From contig CM034533.1 of assembly GCA_020002185.1 (NCBI GenBank), positions 48,396,346-48,460,345 of the forward strand: a DNA stretch of 64,000 nt, read 5' to 3'. The DNA comes from Paraescarpia echinospica (lineage: Eukaryota; Annelida; Polychaeta; Sabellida; Siboglinidae). Position 1 is the stretch's first letter. The number at the start of each line of letters is the position of its first letter. Shown one piece after another: positions 1-12,000 of the stretch. The notes below the pieces were generated by a model that saw nothing but the letters and a program-made list of their open reading frames with translations, was not told the origin of the DNA and made no database searches. A program made the translations under genes and the position numbers.

Positions 1-559
1 TTTCATTGTTGAGGGATTAATCCGAACCCCCCCAAGCATGTATCATATTTACAAGTTTTAATTCTGTGCACATTTCAGTGAACAGCTAAAAGTAATCATT
101 GATTGCTATGCAGCAAGTTTAGCGGGAGAACGGAGGTGGGTGTGAGGACATAACCTAGGCGAGGGTTCGAGGAGGTTCGTTTTTGAAGGGGGATTCGTAA
201 ACCCTCCATGCTTACGGGTTTGCTACTAGTACAATATAGTAAATATTTACTGGTAGCTGGTCTAGATACAAGACTGATTGCGTGTGTTACCGCGATTGCA
301 TTCCCATATCCGTACGCAATCACGTCGCAATCCGTAAACACGTCATTGTCTACAGGCAATGAAGATGAAAACTGTTGAGTTCCTATTCCATTTGTCTATA
401 GGCGGTTGTTTGTATAAACCAAATTTAAGCAAACACACAAAATTGTCAAACAAATGTACTACAGTTAATCCTTCTAACCCAATGAAACATGATAATGATA
501 TTAAAGAGACAGTGCAGTATAGTGTTGGACTTTTATGAATGACAGGAATTTTGTAATGC

Positions 560-721
560 CGTGTAGGTACGCCAGTGGCCCTACGTCATTAGGTCATTTG
601 CGTCTACTCCGGAACATTCCGGAATCTCCCGAATCAACAACTTGAAGGTCACGTTTGAGGACAGTGGTCCAAATACGCACTTCCGCCAATCCCATCAGGG
701 AAGTCAAAACAGAGAGGAAAG
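560..721 (+). other. Possible 5' non-coding exon of the small plus-strand gene
   Basis: A GTAAGG donor at 722-727 follows a stretch with no long open frame, and a good acceptor opens the ATG-containing exon at 3509. Only the donor is directly visible; the transcription start is not. Confidence 0.3.
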
Positions 722-1496
722 GTAAGGACTTATTTTTATACATTTCCAGTCATAGACGAGACGGTTTTTAGATATACGTATCTACATTACAGCCTAATAG
801 ATATACTCAAATCGTTGCATTGTTTTCGTAAGCTATAATATAGTGTAAGAATAATAATGACCAGCAGATGTTTCGCTTGCGGGTTGCACTTGCAGTCGAT
901 AATAGGTGAATGTCAATGCTAACGGAGTTTGGCAAGCATACATTTTGGCACTTAGCCGATTGTAAGTTATGCGCAATTCTACGCCTTTTCTAGCGCTGGT
1001 CAGTTGTATTGCTTTTCCGTAAGTATTCTGTCGTTTGTTTTTGAATGTTAGATATTTCTTCTTAAGTTCAGCTCAGAACTCTGTATCAGCCTACACTACA
1101 GTATTGTCGAGCTTTGATAGTTTGTATAGGTGGGTGGGACGTCGCAAGTAGCGGGTGGTGTAGCGCTGGCTGGTTATTTTGTGACGTTTAGATAGATTAG
1201 AAGATCCTATAGTCGGTGTGCCTATAGCTTCGTGAGCGTAGATTACTTGGTCTTGGATAGACTCCGATAGAGGCATGAAGAGGAGATGCTTTCCAAATGA
1301 GTCCAGTGATTGTTTGCTAACTAGCTAGTAGGCAGCTGTGGTGTGCATTTGTGAATGTCTGGAAGTAGCGGTATGCATTGCCTCTGGTACGAGTTGAAGC
1401 TGCGGTGAGTGAAGTCATTGTTATGTCCACTAACTTGTTCCTGATGCGGTTGACCATTATGAGCTTGACATTAGCCCGTCTGCTCGCGAGGGTCTC

Positions 1497-2196
1497 CTAT
1501 TTTAGACTTTCGATCATGATTGTCACACTGCTGTGTCGACGGTAGTCGTTCTCACAAAACGAGCAGCTTGTCATTGAACATTCTCCAGTGTTAATCTCCA
1601 CAGACTTGATGTTCTTCTCTGTGGAAGGATCCCATACTGTTGACGCATATTCCATGATGGGTCTAACGAACGTCTGATAGCATAATGCTTTGATGGCTTG
1701 TGGGCATCTGCTGATGTTCCGCTGTAGGAAAGCTCTGGTGTTGTTAGCCTTCTTTGTCACGTTGTTGATATGTTCGCTCCATGTTAGTGTCCTGTCGATG
1801 GCTACTCCAAGGTACTTGGCTCCATTGACCTCCTTCAATTGTTGACCGTGGATAGAGTAATCACTGACGATTCTCTTCTTCCTTCTGTTGGTAATTCGGA
1901 TAACTCCGCACTTGTCTGGATTAAACTCCATCAGCCAGTTCTATTCCCACATCTGCAGCTTGTTTATGTCATCTTATAGTATATCTGCATCATCTCGTGA
2001 GTTGATGTTTCGGTACAGGAGACAGTCATCAGCAAATAGGCATACAATAGAGGACACTTGGTCTGGTAGGTAGTTTATGTAGCAAAGGAAGAGGATGGGT
2101 CCAAGGACTGAACCATGTGGGACGTCTGAGGTCACTGCAGCCGATGATGATCTTTTGCCTTCCAGGATCACTTCCTGTGTGCGGCTGCTGATATTT
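1497..2196 (-). pseudogene. Decayed LINE reverse transcriptase fragment
   Basis: A single minus-strand frame holds VPHGSVLGPILFLCYINYLP and the catalytic FADD motif, then WLMEFNPDKCGVIRITNRRK and KYLGVAIDRTLTW, typical of CR1/Jockey-type elements. Two in-frame stops interrupt it near 1940 and 1972, and the 3' part (after residue block WDPSTEK) is scrambled. The copy is truncated at both ends and not functional. Confidence 0.88.
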
Positions 2197-2286
2197 TGTT
2201 CATGTCAAATATATGACATTTTATTCTTGAACTGAAAAGTCTAATTAATTAAGAATTAATAAATATAATAATTATTGTTAGTCACT

Positions 2287-3384
2287 GGCTATTCGCAGAG
2301 CTGAGCTCTGGGAATAACAAATCAAATCTTATTCGCAGAGTCCACCATCGACCAGTCAGACGGCGCTTTGGTAGTAGATTAACCAGGCACTGGTCTAGTA
2401 TCCAGGTGCACCTCAATTTCATCAATGTAACTATAATTTGCCTAAATTATACCTCACTCTGTTAGTTCAATCATTCAACATCATCCCAGGCATATTAATG
2501 TTACGGAAATATCGCTTCTTGGCACACTTTGGAGGCCCAAGGGGCGACAATTGCTCACTGCAGTAACACACTGTCGCAGCAGACACAAACCTGGTTGCTC
2601 TTTTGACCCCAAAAATGCGATAAAACACTAAATCTTTGTTACATTAATATGCCTGTGATTATGTGGAAGGATGGATCTAACTTGATGAGGTATGTCATTT
2701 AAGCAAAATGTAGTTATAACGACGAAATCAAGGTGGGCAAGTGCGCATCAGTCACCCCCTTAGCTCTACTCCCTCTAGATCTAGCCCTAGGCTAACATAT
2801 GCGAACCTGTGCCTGTGGCATGTGACATGTGTGTACCTTATATCAAGCTACGTTTTAGTATGAATATATACAGATCAAGGACTGTATACATTGGGCATTC
2901 CTTGAAGGCTGTAAGCTAGGTAGCAGTGTCAGTCGTAACAATAGATCAATATATAATCCTGATTCTTGCCCATCAGTCAACTTTTTAGGCTTAGTTCTAG
3001 CCCTCGACTATGACATGTGTATCTGATGTCAGGTTATAGTTTAGTATGAAGGTGTACAGAACCTGGACTACGTATGTTGGATGTTCCTTGGAGACTGTTA
3101 GCTACACACCAGCGGCAGTCCTAACTATAGGTCGAGATATACAGATTCTTGACTTATTTTGAAGGTAAACAGGTAAGTTAAGGCTATCCCCGGTGATATC
3201 TGGACCTTTAAAAGTGCACTAAAACACCACATTTGTTAATAATAGTTACATTTTGTGTACCTCCAAAATGTGTTATGACAAAATTTATGATTTTGGATAC
3301 ATTAATGTTTATTTGTTGTCCCCTGCTGGGCTCTGCAAATAAGAATCGGAATCTAATTTGCAGAGCTGGGCTCTGCGAATAGCC
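2287..3384. mobile_element. 1.1 kb element with 24-base terminal inverted repeats
   Basis: The left end GGCTATTCGCAGAGCTGAGC and the right end GCTCTGCGAATAGCC form inverted repeats of about 24 bases with few mismatches; each end is itself partly palindromic. No transposase frame is visible, so this is a non-autonomous DNA element. I could not identify a clear target duplication. Confidence 0.75.
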
Positions 3385-3529
3385 TTGTCCTTATTTTATT
3401 ATTAAGACTTGTTAACTTCATGAAGCACTCAACTAAACCTAGTCTACACCACAACATGATTCTTGAAGAAGTTGTGAACATTCAGTTAAAAATATTATGT
3501 TTTTTCAGCTGTTACAAAAATAAGTGAAG

Positions 3530-4938
3530 ATGCCAGCTTTCGCAATTGCCCGCCAGTTCACGAAAGGCAGCTTTACAAGACAAGTGGTATGTATCTATTG
3601 TCAATGATTATGATTAGGAAACGCAGAACAATTGCCTTGTACTTCAAACACATTTTTGATCAATATTAGTATAGCAACATTCAACTTAATCCTATCAACA
3701 TTATTGTGTATATAAGTTTTCCCATCAGTGTCTGAATTTTTGTTTAAATGAACTGGCTCATATTTTTAACATGCTTGTGTGACACTAGGAGTTCATCTGC
3801 ACTCCACCGGGTAGCGCCAATGTGTGCATTGTATGTTTGAACATTGTTAGCCTTGATTGTCCAGGCGCCGCGAGATGGGAGCACCGTAAGGCTCACGTTC
3901 TACCGCCTGGAAGATAACACTGGTTTTCACTGTATGACGTGGATCCCGGTTTACCCAGAATCCCCGTAGAGATGATGATTGGCTCTCAGGCTAATAATAA
4001 GAGTGTCAACTTATATAATTGTTTGCTACGCATTGGAAACTTTGGTTATATTGACACAAGTAATAAAAAAAGAAAAGTAAAATCCTGATTTATTTTTGTA
4101 TTACGAATCTCGATAACGACTATGATTGGCTGCTCACCCAAAACATTTGCTGCAAAATGGATTCTCGAGTGGCACTAGCCTCGATTGTCCAGGTGCCGCG
4201 AGATGGGAGCACCATATGATCGGTACTAGATGCGTGTTCTCGGTCAGACCCTGTTTCCTGGCAGTCACTCAGTCGGGCGAGAGTTGTTTGAGCGAGACTA
4301 GAACATCATCGGACATAGCTTGGAGTGCCCTACTGTGGCTCCACCTGGTAGAATAGATCTAGTAATTGAGGCTAATTTAGTAAATCATTAATGTCTGTTA
4401 CACACTTACAGAATGTCCCAACATTTGCATGTGGTGACAAAAGTGTGCAACCAGCAAACCTGTTAAATGGACTATGTCCCGTTGGTTTAGTTGTATGTGA
4501 GGCAGATTGATACCAGATTTAAACATCTGGTATTTCAGAACCCTATACAGAAATTGTACGTGTAACATTAAAAATGTTCTTTTCTTATATTGCTGTGAAA
4601 ACATTGCAGAATTTCTTGCATTAGCATATTTTGCCGGAACTACAGTGATGACAGATTGTATCTAAAATGTTTCCACAATAAACTACATGAATTTGATGTT
4701 TGTTTTGTGTCTTCAGCTGCCCAAGACGCGGTCGCGTCAGTTTGTGGGACGGATGACACACAACCTGTTGTTCCGCACGGCCGTCCTCATGTCCTTCCTC
4801 GGGGTTGGACTCTCGACATTCAGCATCTCACAACTCCACGACACACGGCCCAGACACTTGTTCCTCAGGGACATGTCTCCCCCAGAACAGTGGCACAAGG
4901 CACCCGCCAAGACAGACGAACTCAAGTCTCTCCACTGA
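3530..4938 (+). CDS. Small single-helix protein, two coding exons, possibly NDUFA4/C15orf48-like
   Basis: Coding exons 3530-3586 and 4717-4938 join in phase 0 to give 92 residues plus stop. Exon edges: acceptor TTTTTCAG before 3509, donor GTATGT after 3586, acceptor TGTCTTCAG before 4717. The N-terminus (MPAFAIARQFTKGSFTRQV) is basic and hydroxylated, compatible with mitochondrial targeting. One hydrophobic stretch follows (TAVLMSFLGVGLSTFSI, about residues 40-56). The tail LRDMSPPEQWHKAP resembles the R..NPEPW signature of NDUFA4/NMES1-type cytochrome-oxidase-associated proteins, but the rest is divergent. A possible 5' non-coding exon ends at a GTAAGG donor at 722. Transcription converges on duox. 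The gene is likely real; the family is tentative. Confidence 0.7.
3851..4215. repeat. Direct repeat of about 40 bases
   Basis: The motif GATTGTCCAGGCGCCGCGAG continuing into ATGGGAGCACC occurs at about 3855 and again near 4178 with one or two changes, inside the intron of the small gene. Origin unknown. Confidence 0.7.
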
Positions 4939-5519
4939 CGCCACTCCAGTATTACGATTAACAGGGGCTGAATGGACTGACGGTGATAGAGATGTGCAGA
5001 TGTTTGTGTGAATGCCTCTATCCCCGCAGTGGGGTTGTGGTGCTGTGTTTGACACTAACCTTCTTCAAGTGTTTGACACTGGTTCTTGTCCTTATTGGAT
5101 GATAATGATCAGAGGGAAGAATGACTCGATGGACTCCACATATTATATATGTGGGGTTTGTCCGATATTTCACAAACCTGGAGAGCTGTCATACGATATC
5201 TGGCACGTTGTTATTTATGAGTTTTATCGGCACAACTTGTGTCTGTGACCTGATGTGCACAGTACATGTGATTGAAACGCTATTCCCGAAAGGTGTTAGA
5301 TTGCATGACGTGTACATATGAACTAAACTATATTCTTGGGGTTGCATTTACAGTCAACTTTTTGTGTATACTTTTGTCTGTTTATTTCCATGTGTTACAT
5401 CTCTTGTTATAGCAAACGTTTGCAATTTCGGTCTTCTAGTGTATTTTACTGGCGTAGGTGGGGACAGGCCAATGCAGCATCAAGGTCATCTCCAGTTGGC
5501 AATAGTTCTCTAAATACCA

Positions 5520-6050
5520 ACATTACAAACATCGTATATATAGGAACCAAACACCGCAAAATAGGAACAAGAATATTATTCTGCTATTTAGTTGCATAAT
5601 TGCTAATAACTGGAGATAACCTTTTTCTGCTCTCTGCAATATACCAATGTGAAAGAGTTCTCTTCTGCAATATACCAGTGTAAAACAATACAGCTTACAT
5701 GTGGGGACATTTTGTTATCATTAATCTTTACAGAAATAAAGTTTGATGAATTACGAGTTATCACGTGTAGTCATTTGTGATTAAATACAAACATCGTATA
5801 TATAGGAACCAAACACCGCAAAATAGGAACAAGAATATTATTCTGCTATTTAGTTGCATAATTGCTAATAACTGGAGATAACCTTTTTCTGCTCTCTGCA
5901 ATATACCAATGTGAAAGAGTTCTCTTCTGCAATATACCAGTGTAAAACAATACAGCTTACATGTGGGGACATTTTGTTATCATTATCTTTACAGAAATAA
6001 AGTTTGATGAATTACGAGTTATCACGTGTAGTCATTTGTGATTAAATATG
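5520..6050 (+). repeat. Near-perfect tandem duplication with two AATAAA signals
   Basis: A unit of about 260 bases, starting near ACATCGTATATATAGGAACC, occurs twice in succession with almost no differences. Each copy ends with AATAAA (5735-5740 and 5996-6001). It lies downstream of the small plus-strand gene and may be its 3' end duplicated. Confidence 0.9.
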
Positions 6051-8520
6051 CAGTGTTTGAACTACCATTATAATGCCAGAGTAAACAACCATTCTTTTGT
6101 ATTTTTTGTTTTGAATAATTTTATGGTTCACAACATGCTGTTTTAGATATATTGAATTTCCGAGTGTGCAGTAACAGCATTGTCAGCCTTGTTTCAACAA
6201 CTTATCGGGTTTGATTGGCTCTTGGGTGTTTCCACTTTACTGATGACCTTCTTAGGTACATTTTTTAAACCTGGAATAGACAGGACTACTAACAGGGTTG
6301 ATAAGAGTTTATACAATTTACTAAGGTTGCATTGAAATACCTTTGTGTTCATGCTATTGGACCACATCAATAATTCCCAGTCTGATTTGCTGATGAATGT
6401 TTTAGTGGTCAGTGCTAAATGCACTGACACATGTGGATGACTATAACATGTGAAGAACTAGTTACATCGTTTTACCTATCCAACACGTGACCTATTGCCT
6501 AGCAAAAGCTCTGTCAAACTATCAAAAAATAGTGAACTGTATGTGGGAACGTTTGCTTTATGGTGTCATGCAGCAATAGAAATGTATTTCATCTGTATAA
6601 CCGTTATCAACATTGATGTGGCAAAGGTAAACGTTGACAGAGATCACACACATTTTGATTGTGACGTCGGCAAACCACAACATACTGGATAGGTGAATTG
6701 TGAAGTGGAGAATGTGAAATAAGAAGTGGTAGACACAGCAGTGAAACATGAGCAGTGACAGAAGGTGGAGTACATCAAGGCCCAGTATTGAGGTTAACCT
6801 CCCCCAGATGTCTGGGAGAAAGAGGAACAACTTCTAATACACAACACACAATTTTCTCTTTTAAATATTTTAATAAAATATTCTGTATAACACAAACAGG
6901 ACAGGCTGGTGGCAGCACTGAAAATATCAACAAACATCATTTCACGATGACACCATTCCAAAAAATATCTTCTACGTTATACATTGTCCTATATATAACC
7001 TCTCCAGTAAAGTGGCGTAAACTACTGTGTAGTGCATTGCATGTCATATCTGACGTATACCCATCTAATGTAAACAGTTCCAACATTCTAATTACACCTG
7101 TACTATATATATATAATAGTACTCAGTCTACACAGCAAGTGCTAGTTTCAGTTGCATTCTGAGATCATCCGTCTGATACATACAAATTTCCAGGGAACTC
7201 CATGTCCCATACACGCTTTTTTACATAATAGGCCATTTTCAGATAAAACTGCTACAGATGAAAAATTATACCCGCGTGCAACCAGTAAGTAATTTTCCGA
7301 AACCAGTTTATCTACTAACGTATGAAATGTAAAAAGCGACACCCTGTACACAGTAGCACGTATTATCAACAGGTAAAGATTGTTCATGTTGTACATATAC
7401 TTTCCTAAAAACAGTTTACAACTGTGCCTTAGCTCAGAATGCAACTTCTAAGTGAGTGTGGTAAGACTAGCAGCCTGTCCCACTACAACAGTGCAGAAAA
7501 ATCAGTCACCAAGTTGCACCGAGCAAACATGTAAATACGTACATTTATTAAATGGAAGTAAATGTGTCTAATAACAAAACGACACTAGTGTCTCTGTATA
7601 CTGTGAACCCACTGCCGCTATCGCAACAACAAACTGTTGTCTGTCAATAGAATAAATGCATTTTGTACTTGTCAGTACACTTCTTCTTATGTACAGCTCA
7701 GAACTCTATATCAGCCACATGTATGTGGCTAGAGTATTGTCGAGCTTGGGTGGGCCGTCGCACTAACTAGTAAACAAAAGTGCATGGAGAAAAGCAGTAC
7801 TGTTGAAGTTAGTGTAATTCTATCCCATCTGAGAGTAGACCACAATTATGTTTTTATTAGAATCTGGTGCATGAAAGATGACAAGACAGAGCTGTGTACA
7901 TACAACGTGTCTATCTATGACAGCATCAGTAGTTGTGGGTATCTAATGTTGGCGACTTGTCTACCCCAGACCAAGAGAGTAGAGGTGGCCATAATAATTG
8001 TTATAGTGCTCATTTCCCAGGTTCAGTTTGTCTGCATTTACACAATTGGACAACTGAACCCTGGTCTATATTCTCCAGACAAATAAGTCTGTCTAAAACA
8101 CTGATTTAATCAAGATTTAACCTTCAAATAGAAGATGCTATTAATTGCACAAATCGTGCAAGGTTGATTGTTTTGATCATACGACTGCTACATAATGTAA
8201 ACTATGTTTATCCCATCATCTTGACTGCCAGGTAGAATGTACTATTATTTCTTAATGAATATCACTCTGGCTCTTCTCTACATCACCAAACAACTGCTGA
8301 CAGTTTCTGATACATGTGAACACAGTTTGCTGGGACCAGGTGTTTATGACACCACACGACAGGTGTAATATCATCAACAAAGATAAACTTATGTTCCTTC
8401 CCCACGTCATGCACTGAAACATTCAAATTGCACAGGTGATGGTCAAATTATTAAAACAAAATTGTTATTCATAAAACACATTTGTATAGTAAAGACGTAA
8501 GGATGGACATAATTAACATG
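6051..8520. other. Intergenic region between convergent genes
   Basis: No convincing exon on either strand. It must contain the duox 3' untranslated region and polyadenylation site, which I could not place. A segment at 7690-7762 (CAGCTCAGAACTCTATATCAG-like, then GTATTGTCGAGCTT) matches 1068-1145, marking a dispersed repeat. Confidence 0.5.
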
Positions 8521-8564
8521 CTACTGGGGATAAGGATCATACTTTATAAGTTCAAATATTCTGT

Positions 8565-8765
8565 TACAACAGTTGACACATGTGACATGCATTGACACAA
8601 GTGACATCAGCTGACACAGGTGACATCCATTAACACAAGCCACATAATCTGACAAAAGTGACATCAGCTGACACAAGTTAATGTCAGTTGACACAAATGA
8701 CATCGGCTGACACAAGTAACATCAATTGACAAATGACATCAGTTGACACAAATGATGCTGCAAGT
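8565..8765. repeat. Degenerate ~20-base minisatellite in the duox 3' flank
   Basis: Irregular repeats of the type TGACACAAGTGACATCAGC lie 130-330 bases beyond the duox stop codon, probably within the 3' untranslated region. Confidence 0.75.
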
Positions 8766-8894
8766 GACAAGTTCTACTTAAAAGTACACTGCACTGTTTT
8801 TAGTGCAAGACAACAACCTCACACCGTCCATGCCAGTTGACAGGTCTTACAGGTGACACACCACACGTTCTGTCAGCATCACACAATGACACTC

Positions 8895-9017
8895 TTAGAA
8901 GTTCTCGTAGAAGTGCTGGAACCTGGTGCATGTGACCTTGGACACGTTGTTGCAAGCGTTCACAATGCTCTTTGTGAGTCCGGCCGGACCACAGCTGAAC
9001 ACACCCACCTTCTTCAC
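8895..9017 (-). CDS. duox: duox exon 33, C-terminus and stop
   Basis: Residues 1482-1521 and the stop, 123 bases. Contains [20 protein letters not shown] with the Cys-Gly NADPH motif, and ends FQHFYENF. The acceptor is TTTCAG. About 17 further copies of this acceptor and the first roughly 28 exon bases lie upstream in 9018-9800. Confidence 0.96.
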   Translation of the reverse strand: MKKVGVFSCGPAGLTKSIVNACNNVSKVTCTRFQHFYENF

Positions 9018-12000
9018 CTGAAACACATCACACAACTGAACACACCCACCTGAAACACAACTGAACACACCCACCTTCTTCACCTGAAACACAACTGAAC
9101 ACACCCACCTTCTTCACCTGAAACACAACACACAACTGAACACACCCACCTTCTTCACCTGAAACACAACTGAACACACCCACCTTCTTCACCTGAAACA
9201 CAACACACAACTGAACACACCCACCTGAAACACAACTGAACACACCCACCTTCTTCCCTGAAACACAACACAACTGAACACACCCACCTTCTTCACCTGA
9301 AACACAACATACAACTGAACACACCCACCTTCTTCACCTGAAACAACACACAACTGAACACACCCACCTGAAACACAACTGAACACACCCACCTTCTTCA
9401 CCTGAAACACAACTGAACACACCCACCTTCTTCACCTGAAACACAACACACAACTGAACACACCCACCTTCTTCACCTGAAACACAACACACAACTGAAC
9501 ACACCCACCTTCTTCCCTGAAACACAACACACAACTGAACACACCCACCTTCTTCACCTGAAACACAACACACAACTGAACACACCCACCTTCTTCACCT
9601 GAAACACAACTGAACACACCCACCTTCTTCACCTGAAACACAACACACAACTGAACACACCCACCTGAAACACAACTGAACACACCCACCTTCTTCACCT
9701 GAAACACAACATACAACTGAACACACCCACCTTCTTCACCTGAAACACAACACACAACTGAACACACCCACCTTCTTCACCTGAAACACAACACACAACG
9801 TCTGAATCTGTCATTACATGAACACAACTTTGGTTTGTTAGGAATTATCTCAGCCTTATTTCTATTTCTCTTCATTGTCATTGAGATGTGTCTCACACAT
9901 ATGAGTACAGTGTTGTGGCAAACTTGTGGAATATTAAATAACCGAACAATGCAGAGTTTCCATTAAACTGATGGCAGGAACATGCTGCTTAGTAACTGAC
10001 TGTAGTGTCACAACACCCAAATCATAATTGTGTGCATCGATGCAACACACATTGGAATGAAACTAACTAAATGCACGGTTGAAATGCCACAGCTCAGCAG
10101 TGGGACAATGCTATTCAACAGGAGAGGCTGGCGACTGACAGGTCTTATTCTTAATATGTCTTTGTTGCCCCTGTAGACGACCGCCCCAGGCAGTGCTGTA
10201 TGTACTCACCTTGGGGTGTTTATTGCTGATTGCCTGGAAGAACATCTCAAAGTTGGGGCGGCCAAAGTGAGTCTTGCCCTTAAGGCCTGTGAACAGACTG
10301 TTGCCTGCCATATTCTGGAAGTGTTCCTCACAGATGTACTGCAACAACACACATCACTCTACAGATGTACTGCAACAACACGCATCACTCTACAGATGTA
10401 CTGCAACAACATGCATCACTCTACAGATGTACTGCAACAACACGCATCACTCTACAGATGTACTGCAACAACACGCATCACTCTACAGATGTACTGCAAC
10501 AATGCGCATCACTACTAAAGATATACTGCAACAACATGCATCACTCTACAGACGTACTGCAACAACAAGCATTACTCTACAGATGTACAGTAACAACACA
10601 TGACACCAGATTATTAGTTTCCTTTTAAGCAACAGACCTTACGTAGGTGCACAAGACTGCCAGGTGTCTACTCACGAGCATGGTGGTGCGCAGGTCAAAG
10701 TTCTGGAAGAGTTGAGTGATGAAGAGATGAGTCTCGACCAGCTCCTTCGTGTCGATGCTCTCAATCTGTCTCAGCACATCCGTCATCCATTCGTAGTGGC
10801 GCTGGTTGCCAGCCACCCACACAAAGTACACCTGCAAACAAAATACACCTATGAATGAATGAAACTTTATTTCAACAACATACATAGTAAAGTAGCTAAT
10901 TACTGAATTATAGATATATACATATATACAATTGTCAAAAAATGGCAGGACGTATGCAAGCGAGACTTGAAGACACTAGACATAGATGTTAAAAACTGGG
11001 AGGATCTTGCTGGAGACCGATCCACATGGACGCAGGAACTACATAGGGGTCTCAAAAGAGGAGAGGATACTCTCCACAGCTAGGCTAGCAGAAGAAAAAC
11101 GCAACCGCAGAAGAAACACCCAGGCTGAGAACAGAGCCGAGAGCGCCCTCAAGTGCAGCATATGCAATAAAGATTGCCACTCAAGAATTGGCCTCGACAG
11201 CCACAACAGACGCTGCCCAGCCAACAACTGATCTTCGACACCAGGGCACAGATCCATAGTTTTACGAGACTGCAGGATGCCTCCTACTGCTATAATCTGA
11301 TTAATGATTATCTTAACCATACTCGCGTTAATATCATTATAATATGTTGTCATTTTTTTTTGAAATTCTAATAATTTCTTGATCATTAACTGGATTTTGA
11401 AACATACTATTCTCTAATCTTTTCCCCAAGTAATCATAAATAGACACATCCCTTACAGTTAATGAAATATGCTTTGCTAGATTTGGGCCGACAGGTGTAA
11501 AAAAAGTATTAAATCCATTTGTTATATCCGTCCTGTCTGTAATGATTTTGTTATTTCTCATAAAATATTCAGGATACGAAAGTGTGTTAAATTGTTTATT
11601 GATTATCCTGTTTAATATTTTCCAGGTTTCCCTGAAATTATTTCTTTGTTTCTCTAGCAATGTGCTGTAGTGGTTTTTCCAGTGAGTCTTAATATTGCTG
11701 TTAACTTATTTTTAAAAGTTATACTTGTGTTCTGCTTCAGCAGATCTGGATAACATAAATGCTTTGTAGTCTTTTTCTTAGCACAAGCACATTTTACGCC
11801 CTTAGTGAACCAAGGTTTAACCCCTTAGTGAACCAAGGTTTAACCCCTTAGTGAACCAAGGTTTAAACCCTTAGTGAACCGAGGCTTATTTTTAATATAA
11901 TGCTTTCTCAAAACTTGTTTTACTGGGCAATGTTTTTTTTAAACATATTAGTAAATATATTTAAGTATTTGTTATAAGTATGATTAACATCATTTGTGTT

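Noticed and set aside
10216..10628. Plus-strand frames repeating [16 protein letters not shown]
   Set aside because: Antisense shadow of exon 32 and its acceptor array.
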